Assembly (NCBI GenBank): GCA_039105265.1
Contig: JAPFFF010000015.1
Span: 3,515,228 to 3,579,227 of the forward strand
Reading direction: 5' to 3'
DNA length: 64,000 nt
Origin: Tritrichomonas musculus
Lineage: Eukaryota; Parabasalia; Tritrichomonadida; Tritrichomonadidae
The notes beneath the pieces were generated by a model. That model did no database searches. It was not told the DNA's origin and saw only the letters and a list, made by a program, of their open reading frames with translations. The position numbers and the translations under genes are program-made. Below are positions 32,401-38,985 of the stretch, piece by piece. The stretch's first letter is position 1; every line of letters starts with the position of its first letter.

Positions 32401-34927
32401 GTTTGATGATATTAGGAAAAAATTTGAAAAGAAAGGAAAAGAACTATCACTACTTAATAATTATATTAAAGCTGCTTTGAAATATAATTATGATGAAAAT
32501 TTGGAAAAAATAATTAGTGACTTTAATGCAGAAATTAATGACACAACAAAAGAAGTAGATTTGAATCAAGAAAAAGATGAATTATCAAATGCTTATGAAA
32601 TTGTGAAATATTGTAAATTAACTCCATTACAGAAAAGATATGAAAGTGCTTTTGGAAGAAAAATATCTTTGGATCAAATGATGTATTATCCATATCAAAT
32701 TCGTGACAAAGTTCAATGGAAAATACAAAATGAAAAAGATTTACAATTTGATATCGATACTGCTTATCATGCAAATCTTGCAAGAATATCTCATAAAGAA
32801 TCTCAAGAATTTCAAGGAATTGCTAAAAATGAACAAGTTTCATTTGAAAAATTCTTAGATAAATTACGATATGATGAAGAATCTAAAACTTACTCAAAAG
32901 TGACAGAAGATGAATTGATAAGTTTATATAAAACAGCAATAAAGAATTATGAACAAGAAAAAATTGCTACCGAAAAGAAAATCAACGAAAATATAGACGC
33001 AATAAATAAAAATTTGGAAGAAGGTTCAAAAGTGACAAAAGAAGAATTGAAAGGATTAACTTATTCAGCAAAAGATTTGGATTATGTGAATGCAATTTTA
33101 GACTTCAAACCGTTATATGAAAATCATTTTGGAAAAACAAAAATTAATGTGAAGGATATTGTTAATAAATTTGCACCAGATACGAAAAATATTGATTGGA
33201 TGTATGTATTAGAAAGTATTGCATTTATTCCATTATTAGATGACCATAATACACTTCAAAAGAAATTAGGAACGATGAAAACGGAAGATGTGACATATGT
33301 TCATAAAACTTATATTGAACCAGAAATAGCAAAAAGACCAGAGAAAAAAGTGAAAGTAGATGATATTCGAAATGCATATGTAAAATATAAAGAACAAGTT
33401 AAAAAGGAAAAGAAAGAATATTTCAAGAATCTATTAGAAGAATATCATAAACATATCGACGATAGTTCTGAAACATATGAAAAGTTAGCTGAATTATATC
33501 CGTCATTGGATGATTTAGAAAGATATTTGAAATTAAATCGCTATATTGCAAAGACGAATAAATATTATCGAGATCTGAAAACAAATTATAAGAAAGAAAA
33601 TACTCTCTTAAAATATGATGATTATAAAGATAAACCATTGAATAATTTGGAACCAAGTATCATTCTTTTGCAACAAAAAGAGAATGAAGCAAAGAAACAA
33701 TGGGATGATGAGAAAGCAAAAGATGATAAAGAGAAAGAACATAAAAAGAAAGTCGAAGAGAAATTAAAAGATTTGAATTCGTATCGTCGAAAAATAAATA
33801 TGACTGAAATTGGATTTGAAAGATTTAAGAATCAAGATACTGAAACTGCATTACATGAAATTCAAAATATGATAAATGAAGCTCAAGAAAAAGAAAGACA
33901 ACAAAATCAAAATAATGGTAATACAATTGGTGGTGCATTAAGAAATACTGGGTATACAAATCCATTCAATAAGCCCGCAACAACACCAACAACAAATACA
34001 ACACCAACAACCACAACAACAACACCAACAACCACAAATACAGATTTAACAATTAATGATGATTCAGAAAAGAAAGAAGAGAATGTTTGGGCTAAACGTT
34101 ATGAAGGTGGAATTACAAGTTTAATTCAACAAAGTTCGAAAGGTAATGTATCAATACGCCAATTATTGTTAGAACAACAAAAGAAAAATAAATTAAGTGG
34201 GAGACCATCAATAATGTCTCAATTCAATGAAAATCTTCCTCCTAAACCTGTTGTTCCATATCAAACAAATTCAAATATAAATAATTTATTTTCATCTAAA
34301 ACAACAATGACAGAAGAGAAAGAAACACCAATAGAAAAGAAACCATTAGTAAGTCCAATATCTGAAAAACCAATGACAATGACAAAAATAGAACCTGGTA
34401 AGAAAATTAACTTATTACCTACAAAAGTTGACGAACCAGAAGTAATTCAAACAAAATCAATGACTCAAATTTTACCAAGAAGAGGTCGGAAAAATGCACC
34501 ATTACGATTCAAAGTATTGGCTCAAAAACAGAAACCAATTGAAACAAAAATTGAGGAAAAGATTGATAATGATGATGATGATGATGTTGAGGAAGTTAAA
34601 CCAAAGAAACCAACAATTAATACAAAAGCTAAAGGAAATAAGAATTTGAAGAAACAAAAATCAGAAAGAAGTAAACTTTTGAAAAAGAAGAAGAAAGAAC
34701 CAAAAAATAAATTTGATATTGATATTGAAGCGAAAACAAAACCAAAAATAATTGATGAAAAAAGTACAATCGACAAACTCGATCTATCAAAAACAACACC
34801 TGTAAAACCTATTATTGATCCTGTAAAACCTATTATTGATCCTGTAAAACCTATTATCACATCTGAAACTCCAAGTGTTATTTCAAATAATCCTCAATTA
34901 ATGAAGTTTCTGAATTCAAAGCTTTAA
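23492..34927 (+). CDS. Giant 3,811-residue repetitive helical protein, unknown function
   Basis: One uninterrupted frame of 11.4 kb from the ATG at 23492. It is rich in Lys, Glu, Asn and Tyr, with no signal peptide, membrane segment or recognised enzyme motif. Much of it looks like degenerate helical modules of roughly 70-110 residues, each with an aromatic pair and a short SAP-like phrase (for example LRELLEKNKFDPKTTK, VKDIVNKFAPDTKNIDW, LEVVDIVKNFGKDYSNAI). The C-terminal 330 residues are different: a Thr/Pro/Asn tract near residue 3,500, a basic KKKKKEPKNK segment, and DPVKPII repeated three times near 3,770-3,790 (21-bp DNA repeat at 34800-34860). It heads the virion gene block, just before the packaging ATPase, so a structural or internal capsid role is an inference. 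Its function is unknown. Confidence 0.85.
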   Translation: MTENQQPLTQDQKIDLALANLREKGWHLWRNTIAFPNAAYVEMAEFFYSNCIELLNFGVENGNAIPDLSLLFDYYMNFPEQMQFIGLDVIHYLRFVVDVLFAQTVRDNYFPGYDIQKIHNQFIDFKNNNGPNLMICKSDFARGRVTALQNYWKEIDWKYYSIYQLNYDFVGITEFEAAFWWKLLQRIYHNNEYYQQTFIEIRQKFYDKSLDEKVFDNDEVKMGNYRFFLNSDIYVDMHQINWTVLQQLRNPNFKLYQDVEKIKQYLLRTIPGTNDELLTPDDFDIRVEDYYNDFVSGGIESVIIELDELIDCFERLGKENYQNIPTFFTIVCIRLALNGIKWLDFQKAKPDLLNFIKWCEENKIQDMDNIRNIEDVSKNLVKFAQDKTKSLSSWIIEQKTRDEYIRKLKAAKAKKELCTRYQSFIDEADTTHPVSIAACGLKIEQRYSEISKAQPLLDPVDIYNNILMEKDKELLAINKDKANELKEQAEYDESYWKDEIWRYSLPVYFASDDGAVDKDKNEIPLTLVGANQFANTIAKEYPMNPGDAKQFLNDMVDPNNFDQMEKYWTAFNAMIYTNLQFLMNAQEWNSEEFFNYWYPLAKSFQNKVREYQKSIDQQYQKADDSVRIKAKEEMTHQLLKEQYEQYKKDLDAFLKQNPEREGQVYRIYYDKKIQEKLLAAKEAEQANEEDENMDQPFEVPGLTDDQVLDNYINQLSPDPTKRGLSDKEMLNEVREPNIANYGNNWLAKILQQIEGLPCIRLKEWIDIQGDMEEMRTKNYASSNELSQDMENRRIANTKTLIGWIGGQYLKFDRNENGENIITKLSMVGCSNGWTWTDFVHLCKLYKRSIDQFRQEISGIYQKLYESAGLKIGEDEFIDQVFDEMENLWTTRQQIKFKDQILEEWKERYANQIYLNDFQRIQSRLISSAKQIFKDFNLSDKIITGYVLQFFPDDKTTNWQPKETTAHNNLLAKREELERVKQIRNGMIETIIERKKKENEALNITNYNEKSDRDKFQQLYINGDRIIQDSLTEDLNQIMESSQTSLDNAVRKNIQKKVKEIYDSHGFSVDKDTIKSEANAIFTANNFDHDLNKLNIRLASSKNSIGLAFEEIIRTKIAPDIDVINAIAKYVSGVNSYDKNGEIQKYYQTHFSNEKEAIEFINNEAKKWHTREEEAIEKENARIIQTINQKYREAQRKFDDKDVKNVLGLFTSQDSIDAKENAYNQWIIDWDSAQKIIDKRTIEIRKTIEERMKITGERFNDNEVNNEIYLSHIYNNKKQNEVLNDLTKRLEKEQKMVEDTRKNIELETLKIQLKDAYGKEFNENLWNTILLDQTTPNINEKIKQMITDKNHQKGEDEKNLTNLLTECFSDAFSDYASGYTKFTPNAIESIMIANPECNTISKLVIYLNQHRKNFKWTGTIFKKWNKYQIWEEVADSRKFSEVGGKFDQLWILTESYADILKLFNYSVATLEQLKHHQRREEKVREYVESWETIKRQKNQTSSFMSEIEKYSQGKTKEEREDFEMEIIGHCESKEEISSYMKARGSYIALGKNMDNYADRLKFEDYYRNFSKEPDMVLKIESMVGNVPIENVPQITALEGQLMNTYPKKFSHKVFNSTKESWFKNNGKAYLLYLQYEQKYQEYLRFFQKRQNYDTFLDFSIHNGGDFTTLGTYITKEVNELTDAEKRIQTSISVLNKINELNELLPKENQYSVQTVAVAYRNETIPEIDSKLQNLINEQESYRNTNENLDEAIIRWRALFPEDLKSSTDWRTEFGSNGAAINAINKLSHIYEFWYRTHPYEGVNLWKYIHENAQDSINTAQEKLQKYYDENKYKYNTWDGNNLLKKYVQQYYQGFGRSIAEAAGFLFGKFDGNLEDCLKFFEGYEKNLKINQSFSKKGNKKFNDIGHFFNEYMSKNTKENKYTFLNQFKTDYKNYKKTRESWRTNKDYIKSQDILPKLKPEFISTITQVDMSWNEDEMYSKYLIPIAQLYYKQLHKGQDFDISNYAKDKVCFNAIVEKCDKKQKDLDTWDKSNIEATYISYQNSQQIESKLTWEQFKDKYQTPEKAQIAIDIDKYRKLIKEKLDITDEDLPGQTRFKGYHETEIGSQKRLDWLRRYYTNLTEKFNESWKSGTMLTIYNNFREKYSDDPDYSTIEKTASKYGFDYLTGKTDLNYRYHLALYKEKFNEEYKPSIAPEKNEEKEVIIEDIKKKIQSVDQYNNLNFLLVLQKYNSSAEHQLEVVDIVKNFGKDYSNAIIWLECEKLKNDIIALQPDTAEKVRAITNSITGKQELQTLYRDATKDAAAFQSTEFHQLLSKYNEYRNEHNSVDDIQRKFSTKDYIKCVNLMKCDILEKILVTNYKYTKENLKNVKESDAGLRLDHLQKIEMDLKKKIEEFESDPGVVKFWDIYRLAEDAEYRDKRNLLVAKKYDLDLAFNEVYSKAWNALSADEGIINGNSIKEKNQNYYILIDSWLKKKDIFDKDPLIQEYLNMPQNKVTITGLLKRYKSNTNPEEVRIDARCYVLNEMNKVVYEKYLKETNEKDDKYLTITDQKELAEYFRKKQEQHNKDQIDWKKLDPLRLEWNKIHTGDDKKFLKDWQAVYKYWNGQLQQATVELKLEKDKHNWQKEFQEPFIPPDKMSANDVLKKIQDYWKIYSRFYQNYSNFISNWKEYTSRYPTEKLTMDKIIDTYKSDVVTANNFLKYGILKSKYKSVYKKDYAIKNDYPTPEDIDALETEIATYSKRQEESKTDTELMDAFREMESKYDDNQETLRELLEKNKFDPKTTKFKLKIKNKIKDFETDYKIIYTLNQVEEFGSTPESRYNYLDKEYKRIQNEYSKLEAMPKIKEYLDYYNDDLGEGKSLKDLFSEETNGHNAYKTYYHILITVHNKLNPNKAKDTTKEPESYKRACDDLKLEIENIREAIKKFGGNAVWKKLTNSEKDELVAEYKNTSYGHVRMAMKTEIEEYNKKNDHEFKFDDIRKKFEKKGKELSLLNNYIKAALKYNYDENLEKIISDFNAEINDTTKEVDLNQEKDELSNAYEIVKYCKLTPLQKRYESAFGRKISLDQMMYYPYQIRDKVQWKIQNEKDLQFDIDTAYHANLARISHKESQEFQGIAKNEQVSFEKFLDKLRYDEESKTYSKVTEDELISLYKTAIKNYEQEKIATEKKINENIDAINKNLEEGSKVTKEELKGLTYSAKDLDYVNAILDFKPLYENHFGKTKINVKDIVNKFAPDTKNIDWMYVLESIAFIPLLDDHNTLQKKLGTMKTEDVTYVHKTYIEPEIAKRPEKKVKVDDIRNAYVKYKEQVKKEKKEYFKNLLEEYHKHIDDSSETYEKLAELYPSLDDLERYLKLNRYIAKTNKYYRDLKTNYKKENTLLKYDDYKDKPLNNLEPSIILLQQKENEAKKQWDDEKAKDDKEKEHKKKVEEKLKDLNSYRRKINMTEIGFERFKNQDTETALHEIQNMINEAQEKERQQNQNNGNTIGGALRNTGYTNPFNKPATTPTTNTTPTTTTTTPTTTNTDLTINDDSEKKEENVWAKRYEGGITSLIQQSSKGNVSIRQLLLEQQKKNKLSGRPSIMSQFNENLPPKPVVPYQTNSNINNLFSSKTTMTEEKETPIEKKPLVSPISEKPMTMTKIEPGKKINLLPTKVDEPEVIQTKSMTQILPRRGRKNAPLRFKVLAQKQKPIETKIEEKIDNDDDDDVEEVKPKKPTINTKAKGNKNLKKQKSERSKLLKKKKKEPKNKFDIDIEAKTKPKIIDEKSTIDKLDLSKTTPVKPIIDPVKPIIDPVKPIITSETPSVISNNPQLMKFLNSKL

Positions 34928-34964
34928 ATTTATCTTCTTTGATTTTTATTTTTATTCAAAAATC

Positions 34965-35438
34965 ATGAGTAACGCAGAGATAACAGAATTAAGAAAGTTG
35001 TTACAGGAATTCAAGAAACCAGAAAAGAAACCAAGAAAATTATCAGCATTAAATAAATTTAAGAAATATGTTATGGGAAGAGTTACTGAAAAAGCTTTAG
35101 CAGAAACAAATTATGTTGATTTAATTCCAGTTGACAAAATGAGATTATTATGTAAAGCTTATCCAATTGTTTGGAATCAATTAGTTTTACAACCACTTTA
35201 TCAAGAATATGGTTTAACAACAGAAGAAGAACAAAGAAGATATCGTGGAAATAAAACAACTCAAGAAGATTATCATAAAATTGTTGACGGTTTAATTGAA
35301 AAATTGAAAACTGGACCAAAAGACGATAGACAACATTTTGAAGAAGATATTGAACAATTATTAGTAGCTGCAATTCAACAAGCATCAAGTGAATTTGATG
35401 ATGATGATGATGGAGAAGAAGAAATTACTGAAGAGTAA
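34965..35438 (+). CDS. Small basic/acidic protein of the virion block, unknown
   Basis: 157 residues from the ATG at 34965, 37 bp after the giant gene and 46 bp before the ATPase gene, in the same direction. The N-terminus is lysine-rich (FKKPEKKPRKLSALNKFKK), the middle helical, and the C-terminus strongly acidic (DDDDDGEEEITEE). No family is recognised. Polar clustering with the ATPase and capsid genes suggests a virion assembly or core role. The upstream sequence is T-rich (gatttttatttttattcaaaaatcATG), without the Myb-type motif. Confidence 0.7.
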   Translation: MSNAEITELRKLLQEFKKPEKKPRKLSALNKFKKYVMGRVTEKALAETNYVDLIPVDKMRLLCKAYPIVWNQLVLQPLYQEYGLTTEEEQRRYRGNKTTQEDYHKIVDGLIEKLKTGPKDDRQHFEEDIEQLLVAAIQQASSEFDDDDDGEEEITEE

Positions 35439-35484
35439 ATTTTTATTACTTTTTTTTACATAATTTAGTCGGAATTTAAAAAAT

Positions 35485-36348
35485 ATGAGTGACAGTGATT
35501 ATTTCAGTGATAGCGAAGAAGAAGAAGTTAATTTTGCAAAAGAAAACATTAGATCAAAAATAAAAGCAAGGTTAAAATCAAATTTGAGTCCAAAAAATGA
35601 TTCTTTAATTGCTCCAATTCATGAAGATATTGTTGCTAAATATAATTCTGTTAATGTTATTGTAGGTAAACAAAGTATGGGAAAAACAGTTACAGCATTA
35701 GAAGAAATAATTAAAATTTCAATACTTAATACTCATCATTTATTAGTTTATGTTACAAAAGATGGTGAAGAGAACGATAAAAGTTGGTTATCATTGAAAC
35801 CATTATTACAAATGCCAACAGTAGTGGTTAGTGAAAAAGATGCTGAAAAATGTATCGATGAATTATTAGCAGCAAAAAGTTTATATTACAAAATTCGAAG
35901 AGAAAGAACAAAAAATAAAATTAAACAAGAACAACTCGATGATTTATTTAATGTTTTATTTGTTGAAGATTTTGATAGAGAATATTTACATTCAATTGTA
36001 TTATTTGATGATATTTCTAATTCAAAATTATTCTCATCTGAAGAATCATTTTTTAGTCAATTATTACGTAGATGTCGTCATACAAATATGTCTTATTTCT
36101 TATTAGTTCAAGGTTGGAAAGGGTTAAAACCACATATTAAAAATGAAATAAGTACATTATATTTATTACCTGGTTTTAATAAACAACAATTACGTTACAT
36201 TTATTCTCAAGCTGCTAGTAATTTAGATTTTGAAGACTTTTTTGATGCATTTCAACAATTAAATGAAATGAAACATGAACATCCTGATGAACATCCAATG
36301 ATTGTTATTCAATGTTCTTCAGGTGGTGATACATATATTAGGTCTTAG
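35485..36348 (+). CDS. FtsK/HerA-type genome-packaging ATPase (A32-like)
   Basis: 287 residues from the ATG at 35485. Walker A is GKQSMGKT (residues 61-68). Walker B is IVLFDD (171-176). The following RRCRHTNMSYFLLVQGW has the arginine-rich sensor region and aromatic/Gln strand typical of A32-like packaging ATPases of Polintons, virophages and NCLDVs. In that family it pumps DNA into the preformed capsid. The acidic N-terminus (SDSEEEEV) is a local addition. It lies between the giant gene block and the capsid genes, and its 3' end overlaps the convergent gene 36338-36640 by 11 bp. Confidence 0.9.
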   Translation: MSDSDYFSDSEEEEVNFAKENIRSKIKARLKSNLSPKNDSLIAPIHEDIVAKYNSVNVIVGKQSMGKTVTALEEIIKISILNTHHLLVYVTKDGEENDKSWLSLKPLLQMPTVVVSEKDAEKCIDELLAAKSLYYKIRRERTKNKIKQEQLDDLFNVLFVEDFDREYLHSIVLFDDISNSKLFSSEESFFSQLLRRCRHTNMSYFLLVQGWKGLKPHIKNEISTLYLLPGFNKQQLRYIYSQAASNLDFEDFFDAFQQLNEMKHEHPDEHPMIVIQCSSGGDTYIRS

Positions 36349-36640
36349 AGTTAATAAAATTTATAACATCATTCAAAGTAATTTTAATTTTTGCAATATC
36401 ATCTTTTATCTTCAAAATTTCTGAATCGTCTTTTTCTTCTTCTTCATTGACCTTCTTTAACATTAATTCACCTTTGATTTTAGTAATACGATAACCTTGA
36501 ATATGATACTTTTTGTTTAGTTTATGTGTTGTTTCTGAATCTAGTTGTTCTTTGTTCTTAGAATAGAATAAATTAAACTCATCCGTTGTGTTAAACTCTT
36601 TTAAATAATTTTGAATTGGTTCAATAATTTTCAATTCCAT
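36338..36640 (-). CDS. 100-residue protein, unknown
   Basis: Minus-strand frame from an ATG at 36638-36640, convergent with the ATPase gene and overlapping its end. The sequence is charged with a central lysine-rich strand region (IQGYRITKIKGELMLKK) and a C-terminal coiled-coil segment. No signal peptide or family is recognised. It is accepted because the spacing is tight on both sides and the composition matches its neighbours. Confidence 0.6.
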   Translation of the reverse strand: MELKIIEPIQNYLKEFNTTDEFNLFYSKNKEQLDSETTHKLNKKYHIQGYRITKIKGELMLKKVNEEEEKDDSEILKIKDDIAKIKITLNDVINFINSKT

Positions 36641-36692
36641 TTTAAAAAAAAATAAAATTTATTTAAACATTTTTGAAACTATTTAAAACAAT

Positions 36693-36824
36693 ATGCTGAT
36701 TGAAATTCTCTTAGGAACGCTTGTTTTAATTGAATTAGTGAACACATTATTAAGAGTGATAAAACTTTTCCCTCCTGATGATCCACCAATAGATGAAGAA
36801 GTAAGAAGGCGAATGTATTCTTAG
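36693..36824 (+). CDS. 43-residue single-span membrane protein
   Basis: A small frame ATG...TAG with a hydrophobic N-terminal helix (MLIEILLGTLVLIELVNTLL) followed by a charged tail (DDPPIDEEVRRRMYS). Its stop overlaps the stop of the convergent gene at 36821, a compact arrangement seen elsewhere in this element. Small membrane proteins are common in virion gene blocks of large DNA viruses. No family is recognised, and its reality rests on composition and packing only. Confidence 0.55.
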   Translation: MLIEILLGTLVLIELVNTLLRVIKLFPPDDPPIDEEVRRRMYS

Positions 36825-37087
36825 TCACCAGGTTCTTTATCATACGCAGGTTGTAAGAATTTATCTTTTCCTGTTGCATTCCAAGATTGAACACGATCAT
36901 TCACTGCTCGAATTCCTTTGCCAACACCACCCAAAATAGTTCCAGCAGTTCCTCCAACAGTTCCTCCTAATTTTTCTATGGCTGGTGCAACGTAATCTGA
37001 TGCAAATTGTAAAATTTTAGGTCCATTTTTCTTTGCAAAGTTTGCAATATTGGTTCCGATTCTTTTAATCCATGTTCCAAAAGCCAT
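36821..37087 (-). CDS. Small Gly/Ala-rich amphipathic protein, possible capsid-internal membrane-active peptide
   Basis: 88 residues from an ATG at 37085-37087. The N-terminus is an amphipathic helix (FGTWIKRIGTNIANFAKKNG), followed by a Gly-rich hydrophobic stretch (GGTVGGTAGTILGGVGKGI) and a polar tail. This layout recalls membrane-active minor capsid peptides such as adenovirus protein VI and Polinton relatives. No sequence match is claimed, so this is inference. It sits immediately before the first capsid gene on the opposite strand. Confidence 0.6.
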   Translation of the reverse strand: MAFGTWIKRIGTNIANFAKKNGPKILQFASDYVAPAIEKLGGTVGGTAGTILGGVGKGIRAVNDRVQSWNATGKDKFLQPAYDKEPGD

Positions 37088-37163
37088 CTTTTTTAATTTC
37101 GTCTATTTTTCATCTTTGAAAAAAATTGGCTTTTCGAATTTTTTAAATTCTTCATAAAAACAG

Positions 37164-38954
37164 ATGACATATCAAAACGCACAATTTAAGAATTCAGGAA
37201 ATGATGAAGGTGACATATTAAACTTTTTCAATAATCATTTGAGGACATTAGTACAAAAGAATGGAGGAGATAATACTTTTTCAATTGTTGAGGAATTATG
37301 TCATGACAAAGATGAACCTATTCCAATTGGTACAAAAACAAAAATAAGATTAACTCATTCTGGTCATACAATCTCCCAAATAGAAAAAGGTTTTATCAAA
37401 TTAGATTTAGACATGAAACTAAAATTGAAAACACCTTATGCTGCTGGAACTACATTAGATCCTTGTGCACATCTAAATTATATCTTTATTGGCTTCAAAA
37501 ATGCAGCTGAAATAATATCTGAATTACAATTTTGGGTTGATGGAAAATTAATTAGTGGTTATCATCAAAGTGAAATGATTAAAGAAACTTTTGCATATAA
37601 TTCAATTAGACCAAAAGATTCCAAAAATAACGCAGCTCATGCTCATTCATTATGGGAAAGCGTATGTTGCATGAGTCCAAATGTTGCAGGTGTTTATGTT
37701 CCTCTCATTGCTTTTCAAAATAATGTTACTGTTCCTGTTCATATGGAATTGAATATACCATTCACCGATTTGTTAGCTTTACAAGCTTGGAGATTGTATC
37801 CAAATCGAATTTTAGGTGAAGTTGAAATAGAAGTCAAATTTTCTCTTGATGCTCTTGTTTGGTGTCAAATTCAACCTAAAAATGTTGGTGAAATCAAAAG
37901 ATTTTGGGACTTACCGCTTAATGGACAAAAACAATATTCTGCTCCGAATTTACCTTTATTGAATCGATTTTCTCAATATAGGGATGAGATAATAACCGTT
38001 GGAGAATGTAAGAAAGAAGATAATACTTCACTGGGTGATGGTTATCTCACTGGAAACGGTGATTATTATTTAGGAATCTGTGATCTCTACAAAAAGAATA
38101 ATGCATTTGATTCAATTGTTTGGAAAATATCCAAAAATTCCCTTGAGATCGCGAATGATGACGTTCGCATTGTCAAATGTCGATCGAATTGTAGTGGATT
38201 TGGAGTCAAACCTGATGTAATTGAATCATTAATGACAACATTACAAGAACCAATCATCATTCCTTCGCAAGAATTAACCAAATATCAATTTGATATGAGG
38301 GTAACGGGAGGACGGATTGATATTTCAAAATCTGTTCCATTAAAGAATGCAACAAATATTACAATGATGTTTCCAGCAAAAACTACTCATACAACAGTTT
38401 ATCAAAATGTTATGTTAGAGCAGTGTTGGTTATCAGTCAATAAAAAGAAATATCCAGAAACTTATTTTGATAATACTTGGGATGGAAGATTTGTTCAATA
38501 TCAATTAATGGCTAATGAATTAGATGGAAATATTGAACCAACAGATGAATTTGTTGAATCAATCTCAAAACCAATCAATAATGTTTATCCAAAACATATG
38601 TGGATAACCGGAGAGCCAGTCGAAAAAGAGAGATTTTTATTATGTCCTTTTGATAATACAAGTTTTGGAATCAATTTCCAATTAGAACGTGGAAATTCTG
38701 GTTATGTTTTCGATGGTGTTGATTCTGGAAATCAAGCAGTATCAATTGAATTTAAAGGAAATCTCTTAAACAGTGATACAAATAATGCATATCTTTATCC
38801 CGATGTCTCTCAGACTGGAAGGCTAATTGCAGTCCAAAGTGATAAACAAGAACCAATTCCAGAAATGTGGATTTGTTCGGATACTTATTGGACTTGGTCA
38901 ATTCAAGATGGAGTTCAATATTACCCACGTGGAAGGCCAACTGGTTATGACTAA
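37164..38954 (+). CDS. Major capsid protein, double-jelly-roll type, copy 1
   Basis: 596 residues from the ATG at 37164. It is beta-rich throughout, with length and layout of Polinton/PLV double-jelly-roll capsid proteins. The N-terminal NDEGDILNFFNNHLR is followed by jelly-roll strands and a conserved core (LALQAWRLYPNRILGEVE), then LQEPIIIPSQELT and FGINFQLERGNSGYVFDG, ending with WICSDTYWTWSIQDGVQYY. It is clearly paralogous over its whole length to the next gene. Position beside the packaging ATPase and a small beta-rich putative penton gene is the standard morphogenesis cluster. It would form the hexon-like trimers of the shell. Confidence 0.85.
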   Translation: MTYQNAQFKNSGNDEGDILNFFNNHLRTLVQKNGGDNTFSIVEELCHDKDEPIPIGTKTKIRLTHSGHTISQIEKGFIKLDLDMKLKLKTPYAAGTTLDPCAHLNYIFIGFKNAAEIISELQFWVDGKLISGYHQSEMIKETFAYNSIRPKDSKNNAAHAHSLWESVCCMSPNVAGVYVPLIAFQNNVTVPVHMELNIPFTDLLALQAWRLYPNRILGEVEIEVKFSLDALVWCQIQPKNVGEIKRFWDLPLNGQKQYSAPNLPLLNRFSQYRDEIITVGECKKEDNTSLGDGYLTGNGDYYLGICDLYKKNNAFDSIVWKISKNSLEIANDDVRIVKCRSNCSGFGVKPDVIESLMTTLQEPIIIPSQELTKYQFDMRVTGGRIDISKSVPLKNATNITMMFPAKTTHTTVYQNVMLEQCWLSVNKKKYPETYFDNTWDGRFVQYQLMANELDGNIEPTDEFVESISKPINNVYPKHMWITGEPVEKERFLLCPFDNTSFGINFQLERGNSGYVFDGVDSGNQAVSIEFKGNLLNSDTNNAYLYPDVSQTGRLIAVQSDKQEPIPEMWICSDTYWTWSIQDGVQYYPRGRPTGYD

Positions 38955-38985
38955 GATAAGATCTAAATTTTTTTTGCAAGAACAA

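Noticed and set aside
34522-34860. Minus-strand frame at the end of the giant gene
   Set aside because: Antisense of a low-complexity Lys/Asp tail; the apparent repeats are the reverse of DPVKPII.
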